In this document: in pieces, positions 1 through 6,834 of the stretch
Layout: every line of letters begins with the position of its first letter
Numbering within the stretch: position 1 is the first letter of the stretch
Assembly: GCA_016929735.1 (NCBI GenBank)
Contig: JAFGID010000158.1
Location: 1-8,863, forward strand
Source: Ignavibacteriales bacterium
GTDB lineage: Bacteria > Bacteroidota > Ignavibacteria > Ignavibacteriales > Melioribacteraceae
Length of the DNA stretch: 8,863 nucleotides
Direction: 5' to 3'
Translations under genes and position numbers: made by a program
The notes under the pieces: generated by a model
What the model saw: the letters and a program-made list of their open reading frames with translations, nothing else
Told to the model about the DNA's origin: nothing
Databases searched by the model: none

Positions 1-336
1 AAGAATAATTTTCAACGCAATCCTTTTATGCAAATTCCATTTTTCCATCGAAAGAGCAATTAAAAAACCACCGATGAATAAAAATATTGTTGAATTGATA
101 TAAGCGCCCGCAATTGTTTCGCCACTTAAAATATTAAGCAACGGGAAAAGAATCAGTGGAAGCAATGAAGTTACGGCTAATGGTACAGTTTCCGTTATCC
201 ACCATATTGCCATAAGGCAAGCAACAGCTGCCATTTTTGTTATATTAGGATTTTGCGGATCGAAATTAGTAAAAAGAAGAATGAACAGCATCACAGCAAT
301 GCCAAGATAGAAACCAAGAATTTTTTTCTTAAGCAT
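1..336 (-). CDS. DASS/SLC13-family sodium:anion symporter, N-terminal part (cut by window edge)
   Basis: The first 112 codons of an inner-membrane transporter; the rest lies beyond base 1. The ATG at 334-336 is preceded directly by an in-frame TAA, so this start is the only ATG choice; there is no strong Shine-Dalgarno. Visible: a short basic N-terminus (MLKKK), a hydrophobic helix at residues 6-23, a second helix around 35-46, then the family-typical run AIWWITETVPLAVTSLLP (residues 43-60) and FLFIGGFLIALSMEKWNLH (85-103). These are characteristic of the divalent anion:Na+ symporter family (VcINDY, SLC13, CitT-like), which imports di- and tricarboxylates, sulfate or phosphate with sodium. 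The SNT substrate and sodium motifs that would help assign a substrate are outside the window, so the substrate cannot be named. It is on the same strand as the peptidase gene upstream but separated from it by a terminator and 321 bases, so it probably has its own promoter. Confidence 0.85.
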   Translation of the reverse strand, partial: MLKKKILGFYLGIAVMLFILLFTNFDPQNPNITKMAAVACLMAIWWITETVPLAVTSLLPLILFPLLNILSGETIAGAYINSTIFLFIGGFLIALSMEKWNLHKRIALKIIL

Positions 337-404
337 TTAATACTCAATAAAAAAAAATAGCGTGTTGAAAAATAATAATAATTATTTAATTTTTTGAATA
401 TTTT

Positions 405-423
405 TCCCTCAAAGAATGAGGGA
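405..423. repeat. Short inverted repeat upstream of the transporter
   Basis: TCCCTC (405-410) and GAGGGA (418-423) form a perfect 6-bp stem with a 7-base loop, about 70 bases upstream of the transporter start. Neither strand has a T-run directly after the stem in the right place, so it is a poor intrinsic terminator. It could be an operator or part of the leader mRNA; there is no direct evidence for either. Confidence 0.3.
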
Positions 424-488
424 GATAAAATTTGTAATTTTTGTAGATTTTAATGAGACAAATTATTTCCATAGTAGTAATATAATTA

Positions 489-498
489 TTGCATGCAA
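489..498. repeat. 10-bp perfect palindrome TTGCATGCAA
   Basis: TTGCATGCAA is its own reverse complement. The symmetry stops at the next base on each side. It lies about 150 bases upstream of the transporter start. It could be a regulator site, but a 10-bp palindrome can also occur by chance. Confidence 0.2.
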
Positions 499-622
499 AT
501 AACTTTCCCTAGAGATGTGGAGGTGAACCGTATTCATTAGTTCATTCCTCGCTCCATTCCAATCATATAGAACCGATTAGGATTATTTATTGAAAAGTCT
601 AAGTAAAGGTATCCATTATTTC

Positions 623-652
623 AAAATAAAAAAGCCACCCTTAAGGTGGCTT
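623..652 (-). terminator. Intrinsic terminator of the M16 peptidase gene
   Basis: Read on the minus strand, AAGCCACC (652-645) and GGTGGCTT (639-632) form an 8-bp stem around a 5-base loop (644-640), followed by a T-run interrupted by one A (T6-A-T4, down to 623). The stem starts 5 bases after the peptidase stop codon. GC-rich stem plus U-tract is the classic rho-independent form. The reverse orientation is less convincing, because after the stem the plus strand reads TTAATAATTA. Confidence 0.88.
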
Positions 653-657
653 AATAA

Positions 658-3636
658 TTACTTTATTATCTGCATTACATCAAAAAATAAATCTTTGTTC
701 GCTTGCACCTTGTCTTCATTACCATAAACGCAATGTATATTTTGTGCTAATATTTTTTGAACCATTTCCTTCATTGCTTTTATGTCCGCAAGAGTAGTTG
801 ATAAAACTTCTTCTCTTTCTTTTTGGATTTGCTCTTTTATCGTTTTCTCTAGTTCATATTTTAATGCCATATTGCCCATCTGAGATGGTGTTAATGGATT
901 ATCTAATCCAGCAATTGTTCCGATGATATATCTTGTCATATCTGTTTCACTTACGACAAGCTCTTCTAAATAATCAGGGGTAGCATTGTAATTCTCAAAC
1001 GTTTCTTTCAAATTAGGGTCTCGGTATGAAGCAAAATACATAATACCATTAGGCTGGATAGAACACCAACCACCATAAGCACCGCCAATCACACGAATTT
1101 GTGTTTGTAACCAATCTGAAGAAAGTATCTGTTCAAGTACAAGCATTTTTCCATTCCAGTAATAACCGAGTTTTTTGAAATCATATCCTTTTACCACATA
1201 CTGAACTTTTGAAGTTGTAAGCATTCCCTCGTTTTTATTTTGTAAATCAAACTTCCAATTTTCGTAATTGCGTTTTTGTTTGCTTAAAGAATTTTTGAAT
1301 TCATCAAATTTTTCAGTAAAATTATGAACATCGTTCTCGGCACAGGTTATGGCTCCCAACAAATTATCTTGTGTGAAAAGTTGAGTTGATATCTCAGATA
1401 AATTTTGTTTTAGTGTTTCAACTTTTGTATTGAAGTTATTTAATAAGTCAGTGATAAACCAGTAATATTCTAAACCACCAATTAATTCAGCATACATTCC
1501 TTTGTTTGTGTAATATGACAACAATCGTGTTGTAGCATAAGCAAGTCCGTTGTTTTTAACTCTTGTATCTAAATTTGATTTGATCCTTGTTAATAAATCT
1601 TTCAATCTTGCATCATCAGTGTAAATTGTATTAAAAGTAATTTCGTTCAACAATTCAAACATTTTATCCATTTTATCATTCATACATTTAAAGTATAAAA
1701 CAAACTTAGGTAGCAGTTTATTATCATCTTGTTCTTCAAGATATGTATTAAGAAATACTGAGAATCCCCCTGTATGTATCTTTAATTGTTTATCTAAATC
1801 ACCAAAAGAATAATTTTTTGTATTTAAATAACCTAATAGTTCTGTTAAAAGTTGTGCATAAGGAATTTTTTCTTGAGGTATTACCCGTAAATCAAAATTG
1901 AATCTAGAATAAACTACATCATTTGTAAAAGTCTTATATGCATAAAGCGATGAATTAATTATATCAATCTTATAAAACTTTGCTTCCCTATTAATATCAC
2001 CTAATTCAAGTAAAGGCATTTTAGCCAATGCTTCGGGTGAGTCTTCTTGTTGTTGGTATGCAATTAATTCATTTGTGCTTTGGACTAATTTTTCCAGCTG
2101 CTCGGGGTTTAATTTTGATTTATATTCCTTCAACTCATCATATATCTTTTGAGAATTTACTTTCTCTAATCCGGGTTTTGGTTCAAGTGTAAAAAGCAAT
2201 GAGTGGGGGTTGTTTAAGAAATATTTTTCAATAATAGATTCTAAATATCCATTTTCAAGCCCGTCTTTCAATTCTTGCAAAGCAGATTCATATTCAAGAG
2301 TCAAGAATGGATTATCTGCATAAAACCATCCACCAATCATTTGAAAAGCATAGGTTAATCCTTTTTGAGCATTATCACCTTCGCGTAGTCGAAATTCCAT
2401 TCTGTTTAATATACCTTGAATTGCTTCTTTATCAAGTCCTTTTTCAATTGCTTCATTCAATTTGTTGTTTACAATTTCTAAAAATTTGTCACTCTGCTCT
2501 GCTTCAGCATTTCGGACAATAATTTGAAATACAATTTGTTGAAGGTCATCGATTGAAGCCTTAACATCCATACCAATCCCCGCCTCCTGTAATGCTATTC
2601 TGATTGGAGCAGATTCTTGTGTAACCAACACATCACTTAATATTCGTAAAGCCCAAAGCAATTTTTGGTCTGTGCTGTTTCCGATTACATAATTTAATGT
2701 TAAATATGTTTGTTTATCAAGATTTGCTCCTTCGGAAACAGAATAATAACCACCGGCAACTTTCATTTGAGCAAATGGTTTTTGAAAATCTATTTTGATT
2801 TCTATATTATCATCTTCATAGTTATTAAGATATTCACTATTAATAATTTTTAACTCATCATTTAAATCGGCGTTTCCATAAAGGAAAATATAACTATTAG
2901 ATGGATGATAATATTTTTTGTGATAATTTTTATATCCTTCGTATGATAAAGTCGGAATTGCGTTTGGATAACCCCCCGAGGAATATTGATAACATATATC
3001 GGGGAATAAAATTTTGTCAATTTGAAAACCTAATTCTCTATCGGGACTTGAAAACGCACCTTTCATTTCGTTATAGACAACACCTTTATAAACAATAGGA
3101 CTATCAACATCTGTTAATTCATAATGCCATCCTTCTTGTTGAAAAATTCTTTCATCAGAATGAATTAGCGGATTGAACACAGCATCAAGATAAATGTGCA
3201 TAATATTGAAATAATCCTTTTCGTTGATGCTTGCAAAGGGATACATTGTCATATCGCTGCCAGTGAATGCATTTAAAAATGTGTTAAGTGATCCTTTTAA
3301 TAAAACATCGAAAGGACTTTTTACGGGATAATTTTTCGAACCATTCAGAACCCCATGCTCAATCATGTGAGGTGTTCCGGCATCTGTTTCTGTGATAGTT
3401 TTAAATGCGATTGCGAAAGTCTTATTGGGGTTATCACTTACAATCTTGAATAACCGTGCGCCACTTTTGGGGTGCGTAAAATACAAGCATTCAGCATTTA
3501 CTTCTTTTACAAATTTCTTTTCCAGCAATTTGAAACCATGATAAGTTTCACCGATGTTGAATTGACCAAATAGGGAAGCGGTAAAAGAAAACAATAAAAT
3601 CAGAATGAAGAAGGTTCTTTTTGTTTTTTGGACCAT
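658..3636 (-). CDS. Secreted M16C metallopeptidase, presequence protease (PreP/Cym1) family
   Basis: A 992-residue zinc peptidase of the full-length single-chain M16C type, which degrades peptides inside a closed chamber formed by two halves. The inverted zinc motif HxxEH is at residues 90-94 (H90, E93 and H94 in PHMIEH), and the distal zinc ligand is most likely E190 in VVYNEMKG. The family signature runs on through SPFDVLLKGSLNTFLNAF (107-124), MYPFAS (131-136) and QEGWHYE (167-173). The C-terminal half keeps the substrate-binding pair R848 and Y854 in IRVIGGAYGGWCS and the SYRDPN motif (870-875). Residues 1-25 form a Sec signal peptide (basic KTKR, hydrophobic FFILILLFSFTASL, then FGQ) without a lipobox, so the enzyme probably acts in the periplasm or outside, unlike organellar PreP. 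The start is firm: AGGAG (complement of 3642-3646) sits 5 bases before the ATG. It lies 88 bases downstream of the RNase G gene and ends in a terminator. Its natural substrates are unknown. Confidence 0.93.
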   Translation of the reverse strand: MVQKTKRTFFILILLFSFTASLFGQFNIGETYHGFKLLEKKFVKEVNAECLYFTHPKSGARLFKIVSDNPNKTFAIAFKTITETDAGTPHMIEHGVLNGSKNYPVKSPFDVLLKGSLNTFLNAFTGSDMTMYPFASINEKDYFNIMHIYLDAVFNPLIHSDERIFQQEGWHYELTDVDSPIVYKGVVYNEMKGAFSSPDRELGFQIDKILFPDICYQYSSGGYPNAIPTLSYEGYKNYHKKYYHPSNSYIFLYGNADLNDELKIINSEYLNNYEDDNIEIKIDFQKPFAQMKVAGGYYSVSEGANLDKQTYLTLNYVIGNSTDQKLLWALRILSDVLVTQESAPIRIALQEAGIGMDVKASIDDLQQIVFQIIVRNAEAEQSDKFLEIVNNKLNEAIEKGLDKEAIQGILNRMEFRLREGDNAQKGLTYAFQMIGGWFYADNPFLTLEYESALQELKDGLENGYLESIIEKYFLNNPHSLLFTLEPKPGLEKVNSQKIYDELKEYKSKLNPEQLEKLVQSTNELIAYQQQEDSPEALAKMPLLELGDINREAKFYKIDIINSSLYAYKTFTNDVVYSRFNFDLRVIPQEKIPYAQLLTELLGYLNTKNYSFGDLDKQLKIHTGGFSVFLNTYLEEQDDNKLLPKFVLYFKCMNDKMDKMFELLNEITFNTIYTDDARLKDLLTRIKSNLDTRVKNNGLAYATTRLLSYYTNKGMYAELIGGLEYYWFITDLLNNFNTKVETLKQNLSEISTQLFTQDNLLGAITCAENDVHNFTEKFDEFKNSLSKQKRNYENWKFDLQNKNEGMLTTSKVQYVVKGYDFKKLGYYWNGKMLVLEQILSSDWLQTQIRVIGGAYGGWCSIQPNGIMYFASYRDPNLKETFENYNATPDYLEELVVSETDMTRYIIGTIAGLDNPLTPSQMGNMALKYELEKTIKEQIQKEREEVLSTTLADIKAMKEMVQKILAQNIHCVYGNEDKVQANKDLFFDVMQIIK

Positions 3637-3724
3637 TTTGTCTCCTAAAAAAAATAATGTAATGTTATTCAGACGAATTTTAGGTAAGAAAGTTTATGTT
3701 AAATCCCGTTTTAATAATGAAATT

Positions 3725-5284
3725 CTAATGAAATTCCCTGGTTATATCACTTCCTGATTTTTTTAAAATAAATTGAAACGAATGGGGACTGATGTTTGGA
3801 TCTTCAACGAGTTTTATAGCAACAAAATACTTTAATTTCAGTTTTGTTAGGGTAGATATAGTTCCTTTCTTTAACTCTCTTCCAACTGAAGGATGAACAT
3901 TTAAAATTAATGGCTTATGATTTCGTTCCATCTTGTATGATTTCAACCATCTATCGATATCGTGAATAATATTTGATTTTTTAAGTAATAAACCTGTCCC
4001 ATTGCAGAAAGTACAAACTTCGTGCATGGATTGTAGAATGTTTTCTCTTATTCTTTCTCTTGTAATTTGAATTAATCCGAAATCGGTCATTGGCAGCATT
4101 ACAATTTTAGCACGATCTTTTCTAAATTCTTTCTTCAATTCATCTTCAACTTTTTTCCTGTTTTTTATATCTCTCAAGTCAATAAAATCAACGACTATCA
4201 TACCCCCAATATCTCTTAACCGAAGTTGCCGAACAATCTCTCGAGCCGCTTCTAAATCAGTTTTAAGTGAATTAAGTTCCTGTTCTTTTTTACCTGTATA
4301 TTTACCACTATTGACATCAATAACAGTCATTGCTTCAGTTTGCTCGATGACAATATGCCCACCACTTTTAATACTAACTTTTCTACCAAGCAGCGTCTTA
4401 ATTTGTTCGTCAATTCTGAATGCATCAAAAACAGGTTCTCTGCTGTTGAAGAATTCAATTTTATTCGATAGTTCTGGCTGAACTAATTGCACATAGTTTT
4501 TTATTTTTTTGTAAAGCTTTTTAGAATCAATAAATACTTTTGCAATATCTTTAGAAAGATGATCGCGAATAACACTAATAGTTGTGCTAAGGTCTTCGTA
4601 AAGTAAAGCCGGAGGTTTGCTGGAACGAGCTTGGGTTTCTATTTGCTTCCACAAGTTAATTAAATATTTTAAATCACCTTGAATTGCTTCTTTCGTTTGT
4701 TCTTGAGTAACTGTTCTAACAATCAAACCGCAATTATTGGGAAGAATGTTTCTTGCAATAGAGCGGAGTCGCTTTCTTTCTCTTATATCGCTTATTTTTC
4801 TGGAAATACCTATTCTATGCTCATTAGGAATTAACACACAAAATCTTCCGGGAAGGGAGATTGTGGTCGAAACTCGCACGCCTTTATTTTTTTGCGGTTC
4901 TTTGATTATTTGAACGAGAATTTCCTGTCCCTTTTTTATGTTGGGCAAGTTATAGTACTCATCTTTCTTGATGGTTTGATTTGAATTATTTTCCGCCTTG
5001 TCAGTAAATTCATCTTCATCTTTTTCGTCATCAACAAGTTTGTTTAAATTTTCTGCACGATTATCAATATCAGAGAAATGTAGAAATGCATCGTATTTTT
5101 GTCCTATGTTAATGAATACCGCTCTAATACCTGGAAGTACGCGGACAACACGTCCAAGATAAATATCACCGACCGTTCTTCTTCTGCTTGGATCGTCGAC
5201 AAAGTAGTCAACCAGATTATTGTCCTCTGTTATAGCAATTCTTGTCAGTGCTGATGATGAGTTAATTATTATGTCTTTTACCAT
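3725..5284 (-). CDS. rng: Ribonuclease G (RNase E/G family endoribonuclease)
   Basis: A 519-residue cytoplasmic endoribonuclease that cuts single-stranded AU-rich RNA in rRNA maturation and mRNA decay. Motifs match E. coli RNase E with an offset of about 20: the DVNSGK motif (323-328) gives catalytic D323 and N325, VVDFIDL (364-370) gives catalytic D366, and CTFC (424-427) is the zinc-link that holds the dimer. The 43-residue spacing between the two aspartates is the same as in E. coli. R190-T191 in GLIVRT correspond to the 5'-monophosphate sensor. The N-terminal S1 domain (about 37-140) contains an extra acidic, asparagine-rich loop at about 76-108 (DDEKDEDEF at 85-93). The protein ends soon after the catalytic region, so it lacks the long RNase E scaffold and is RNase G-like. 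ATG start with CAGGA a few bases upstream; TAG stop. It is divergent from the CpeT-like gene and upstream of the M16 peptidase. Confidence 0.95.
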   Translation of the reverse strand: MVKDIIINSSSALTRIAITEDNNLVDYFVDDPSRRRTVGDIYLGRVVRVLPGIRAVFINIGQKYDAFLHFSDIDNRAENLNKLVDDEKDEDEFTDKAENNSNQTIKKDEYYNLPNIKKGQEILVQIIKEPQKNKGVRVSTTISLPGRFCVLIPNEHRIGISRKISDIRERKRLRSIARNILPNNCGLIVRTVTQEQTKEAIQGDLKYLINLWKQIETQARSSKPPALLYEDLSTTISVIRDHLSKDIAKVFIDSKKLYKKIKNYVQLVQPELSNKIEFFNSREPVFDAFRIDEQIKTLLGRKVSIKSGGHIVIEQTEAMTVIDVNSGKYTGKKEQELNSLKTDLEAAREIVRQLRLRDIGGMIVVDFIDLRDIKNRKKVEDELKKEFRKDRAKIVMLPMTDFGLIQITRERIRENILQSMHEVCTFCNGTGLLLKKSNIIHDIDRWLKSYKMERNHKPLILNVHPSVGRELKKGTISTLTKLKLKYFVAIKLVEDPNISPHSFQFILKKSGSDITREFH

Positions 5285-5324
5285 ATTTCCTGCAGTAATA
5301 AATGGATTGTGATTAAGATGAAAA

Positions 5325-5374
5325 ATATTTGTTTCAAAATTATGAAAATTAAACGATATTTGAAATGCAAATAT
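5325..5374. promoter_or_regulatory. Operator-like inverted repeat ATATTTG-N5-CAAATAT with an extra half-site
   Basis: In the divergent region between RNase G and the CpeT-like gene, ATATTTG (5356-5362) and CAAATAT (5368-5374) form a perfect 7-bp inverted repeat with a 5-base spacer. A third copy, ATATTTG, lies at 5325-5331, exactly 31 bases upstream of the first, or about three helical turns. The arrangement resembles a dimeric regulator site that could act on either gene. The region is very AT-rich, so chance similarity is possible; no regulator is identified. Confidence 0.35.
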
Positions 5375-5399
5375 TTACAATTATTAAAGAAAAAATTGT

Positions 5400-5403
5400 G
5401 AGG
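5400..5403 (+). promoter_or_regulatory. Shine-Dalgarno that sets the CpeT-like start
   Basis: GAGG is followed after 6 bases by GTG at 5410. This is the best ribosome binding site in the area and places the start 45 bases downstream of the first in-frame ATG (5365), which has no such site. The resulting N-terminus, MKTGRK followed by a hydrophobic run, is a normal signal peptide. Confidence 0.7.
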
Positions 5404-5409
5404 TCAACC

Positions 5410-6051
5410 GTGAAAACTGGGAGAAAAGTCATTCTTATTGTTACTTTTTTATTATTGTGTGGTAAATTATCTTCACAGAGTAACGACTTGAAACTATTAG
5501 CCGATTGGATGACAGGTTCTTTCAGTAGTTATGAACAATCGCAGAAAGATACGAATTTTTATGATATAAGGCTTAAAATGATGAGAATATGGAAATTAAG
5601 AGATGGTGCAATTTGGTTATATATTGAACAAGCAATGTCAACAAATTTAGAAAAACCATATCGTCAAAGAATTTATAGGTTATCTCAAATAGATGATACA
5701 ACGTTTGAAAGCAAAGTATATGAAATTAAAGACCCTCTAAGGTTTTCACAGAGTTGGTTAAATCGAAACGAGGAATTTTTAGCCACTCTGACACCAGATT
5801 CATTAATTGATCGACAAGGTTGTGCAATAATATTAAAACGAGTTGATGAAAACACTTTCTCGGGCAGCACCATTGGGAAAGAGTGTTTAAGCAGTTTAAG
5901 AGGTGCTGAGTATGCAATATCAGAAGTGATAATCACATCAGAGTACATAACTACTTGGGATAGAGGATATAATTCTGCAAACGAACAGGTTTGGGGTGCT
6001 GAAATTGGTGGTTATATTTTTAAGAAAGTTAAAGATTATCCGGTAGAATAA
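5410..6051 (+). CDS. Exported CpeT/CpcT-family protein (chromophore-lyase-like)
   Basis: 213 residues from a GTG start preceded by GAGG. Starting at ATG 5365 would add 15 residues but lacks a ribosome site and lies in the inverted repeat. Residues 1-23 are a Sec signal peptide (KTGRK, then VILIVTFLLL, ending near SSQ), so the product is exported. The mature part follows the CpeT/CpcT family (PF06206) pattern: LADWMTGSFSSYEQ (30-43), IEQAM (72-76), PYRQRIYRL (83-91), a QGCA cysteine at C138, GSTIGKECLSSLRGA (152-166) with C159, and WDRGYN...QVWGAEIGGY (183-202). Cyanobacterial members attach phycobilins to phycobiliprotein cysteines and adopt a lipocalin-like barrel. Nothing here points to phycobiliproteins, so the ligand and function are unknown. 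C138 and C159 could form a disulfide after export. It is the only plus-strand gene and is convergent with lipoprotein A, 33 bases away. Confidence 0.85.
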   Translation: MKTGRKVILIVTFLLLCGKLSSQSNDLKLLADWMTGSFSSYEQSQKDTNFYDIRLKMMRIWKLRDGAIWLYIEQAMSTNLEKPYRQRIYRLSQIDDTTFESKVYEIKDPLRFSQSWLNRNEEFLATLTPDSLIDRQGCAIILKRVDENTFSGSTIGKECLSSLRGAEYAISEVIITSEYITTWDRGYNSANEQVWGAEIGGYIFKKVKDYPVE

Positions 6052-6084
6052 TCATATTTTTGATGAACATTTCAAAATTATCCA

Positions 6085-6423
6085 CTATTGAAATATAAAT
6101 ACAGCACCAATGATAAGTATGGCAAAACCCACAGACAAAATGGGTGTTAACAATACAGACCACCAATTGGTTTCAAAAACATAAATCGAGTCAATTCTGC
6201 TTATGGGCAAAGTAGATTTTGAGTGGAAGTATATTGTATCTGAAGTAAAATCCGCAATATAATCCATAATTACAAGACTATCTTTTGTTGATATCATTAC
6301 TTTGGAACTTGTATTCAATATCTTATTGAAAGGTTCATCGGGATATCCAGTTTTTTCAAAACTTCCACATCCACAAAAAATCAAACTAGAAATTATAAAT
6401 AATATTATGAATTTATTTTTCAC
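6085..6423 (-). CDS. Small lipoprotein A with C-terminal membrane helix (paralogue of B)
   Basis: 112 residues, family not recognised. It begins at GTG (6421-6423), 9 bases after the TGA of lipoprotein B, with only a weak ribosome site, which suggests translational coupling to B. Residues 1-18 are a lipoprotein signal (MKNK, then FIILFIISSLIF), with C19 in FCGCGS the likely lipidated residue. A 17-residue linker is followed by a small region rich in predicted beta strands (about 42-83: VMISTKDSLVIMDYI..., SDTIYF, ISRIDSIYVFE) and a hydrophobic helix (about 87-111) that ends the protein. The strand pattern resembles small SH3/Sm-like barrels, which is inference only. If both the lipid and the helix insert, the domain is anchored at both ends. 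The mature part aligns almost gaplessly with B. TAG stop. Confidence 0.7.
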   Translation of the reverse strand: MKNKFIILFIISSLIFCGCGSFEKTGYPDEPFNKILNTSSKVMISTKDSLVIMDYIADFTSDTIYFHSKSTLPISRIDSIYVFETNWWSVLLTPILSVGFAILIIGAVFIFQ

Positions 6424-6432
6424 TTTATCTTA

Positions 6433-6798
6433 TCATCCAAAACCTTGTGAAAATCCAATAGCTAATCCAATCAGTAAAAGCCCGACTAATGCGAGACTAC
6501 CTACACCTGCCCAACAGAAAGTGCTCGCCCATACATTCCACTCATATACATACATTTTTTCAATATTATTCACTGCAATTTTATTTTGAAAAAGATAAAG
6601 TGTATCAGTTGTGATTTCAACTATCTCATCTTCAATTAATTTTCCATCTGTCGTGAAAATTCTCACGTTATTTGTTTCCTCTACTTGTGATTCTAAATTT
6701 TTCCTTGGATAAATGACTTCCTCGTATGCACCACAACTTGTTTGTATAACTAAAAACGAAGAAATTAAAATTGCAGAAATTATTCTGTTAAAAAATAT
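6433..6798 (-). CDS. Small lipoprotein B, paralogue of A, with no canonical start codon
   Basis: The frame is open from a TAG at 6841-6843 to the TGA at 6433-6435 but has no ATG, GTG or TTG before a GTG at 6664-6666. That GTG cannot be the natural start. The frame upstream of it encodes a full lipoprotein signal, RIISAILISSFLVIQTSC, with the cysteine at 6733-6735. From that cysteine the product matches lipoprotein A in register: CG[AS][FY]E...YP, then TDTLYL against SDTIYF, then IEKMYVYE against IDSIYVFE. Mature lengths are 100 and 94 residues. I drew the start at ATA 6798-6796, which gives a 21-residue signal peptide, only as the most reasonable placement; ATA 6831, ATA 6783 and ATT 6780 are also possible. 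It has a central beta-rich domain and a C-terminal membrane helix rich in G, A, L and V. It could be a gene using a rare start, a start-loss pseudogene, or a sequencing error. Confidence 0.6.
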   Translation of the reverse strand: MFFNRIISAILISSFLVIQTSCGAYEEVIYPRKNLESQVEETNNVRIFTTDGKLIEDEIVEITTDTLYLFQNKIAVNNIEKMYVYEWNVWASTFCWAGVGSLALVGLLLIGLAIGFSQGFG

Positions 6799-6834
6799 TT
6801 TGCTTGTTAAAAATCTATATTTAAAAAATATTTT
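6788..6834. repeat. 14-bp direct repeat at the YwqK-like / lipoprotein B junction
   Basis: TTAAAAAATATTTT occurs at 6788-6801 and again at 6821-6834, 33 bases (11 codons) apart. The second copy contains the stop codon of the YwqK-like gene, and the first lies where the start of lipoprotein B is expected. Both copies are made only of A and T, so chance cannot be excluded. Slippage between them could have removed or displaced the start of B. Confidence 0.45.

Larger units (their letters stand above)
337..657. other. Intergenic region between SLC13 gene and M16 peptidase gene
   Basis: A 321-base stretch without a supportable gene. All three forward frames and the reverse frames between about 440 and 620 are broken by stops. 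It holds the peptidase's terminator (623-652), a 10-bp palindrome (489-498) and a 6-bp inverted repeat (405-423). The part nearest the transporter (337-400) is very AT-rich and should contain its promoter. A TTGAGG with an AT-rich hexamer about 17-18 bases downstream is present on the minus strand but is too degenerate to call. Bases 505-560 are visibly richer in G+C than their surroundings. Confidence 0.6.

Noticed and set aside
2307..3098. Plus-strand open frames at 2307-2522 and 2901-3098
   Set aside because: They lie wholly inside the M16 peptidase gene on the opposite strand, have no ribosome sites and encode low-complexity peptides.
5285..5364. Promoter hexamers for RNase G and the CpeT-like gene (TTGAAA, TAATCA and TATTTG-like boxes)
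   Set aside because: Spacing and -10 matches are poor, and such boxes are expected by chance in DNA this AT-rich.
5365..5409. ATG 5365 as start of the CpeT-like gene
   Set aside because: It has no Shine-Dalgarno, sits within an inverted repeat, and would add a charged 15-residue extension before a normal signal peptide; GTG 5410 has GAGG at ideal spacing.
5685..5948. Minus-strand open frames inside the CpeT-like gene
   Set aside because: Shadows of a gene with clear family motifs on the plus strand.
6056..6078. Stem TTTTGA / TCAAAA between the convergent CpeT-like and lipoprotein A genes as a bidirectional terminator
   Set aside because: Only 6 bp, nearly all A-T, with an 8-base loop and no clear U-tract; too weak to call.
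6302..6589. Plus-strand open frame spanning lipoproteins A and B
   Set aside because: It runs antisense across two paralogous coding regions whose protein similarity shows that the minus strand is the coding one.
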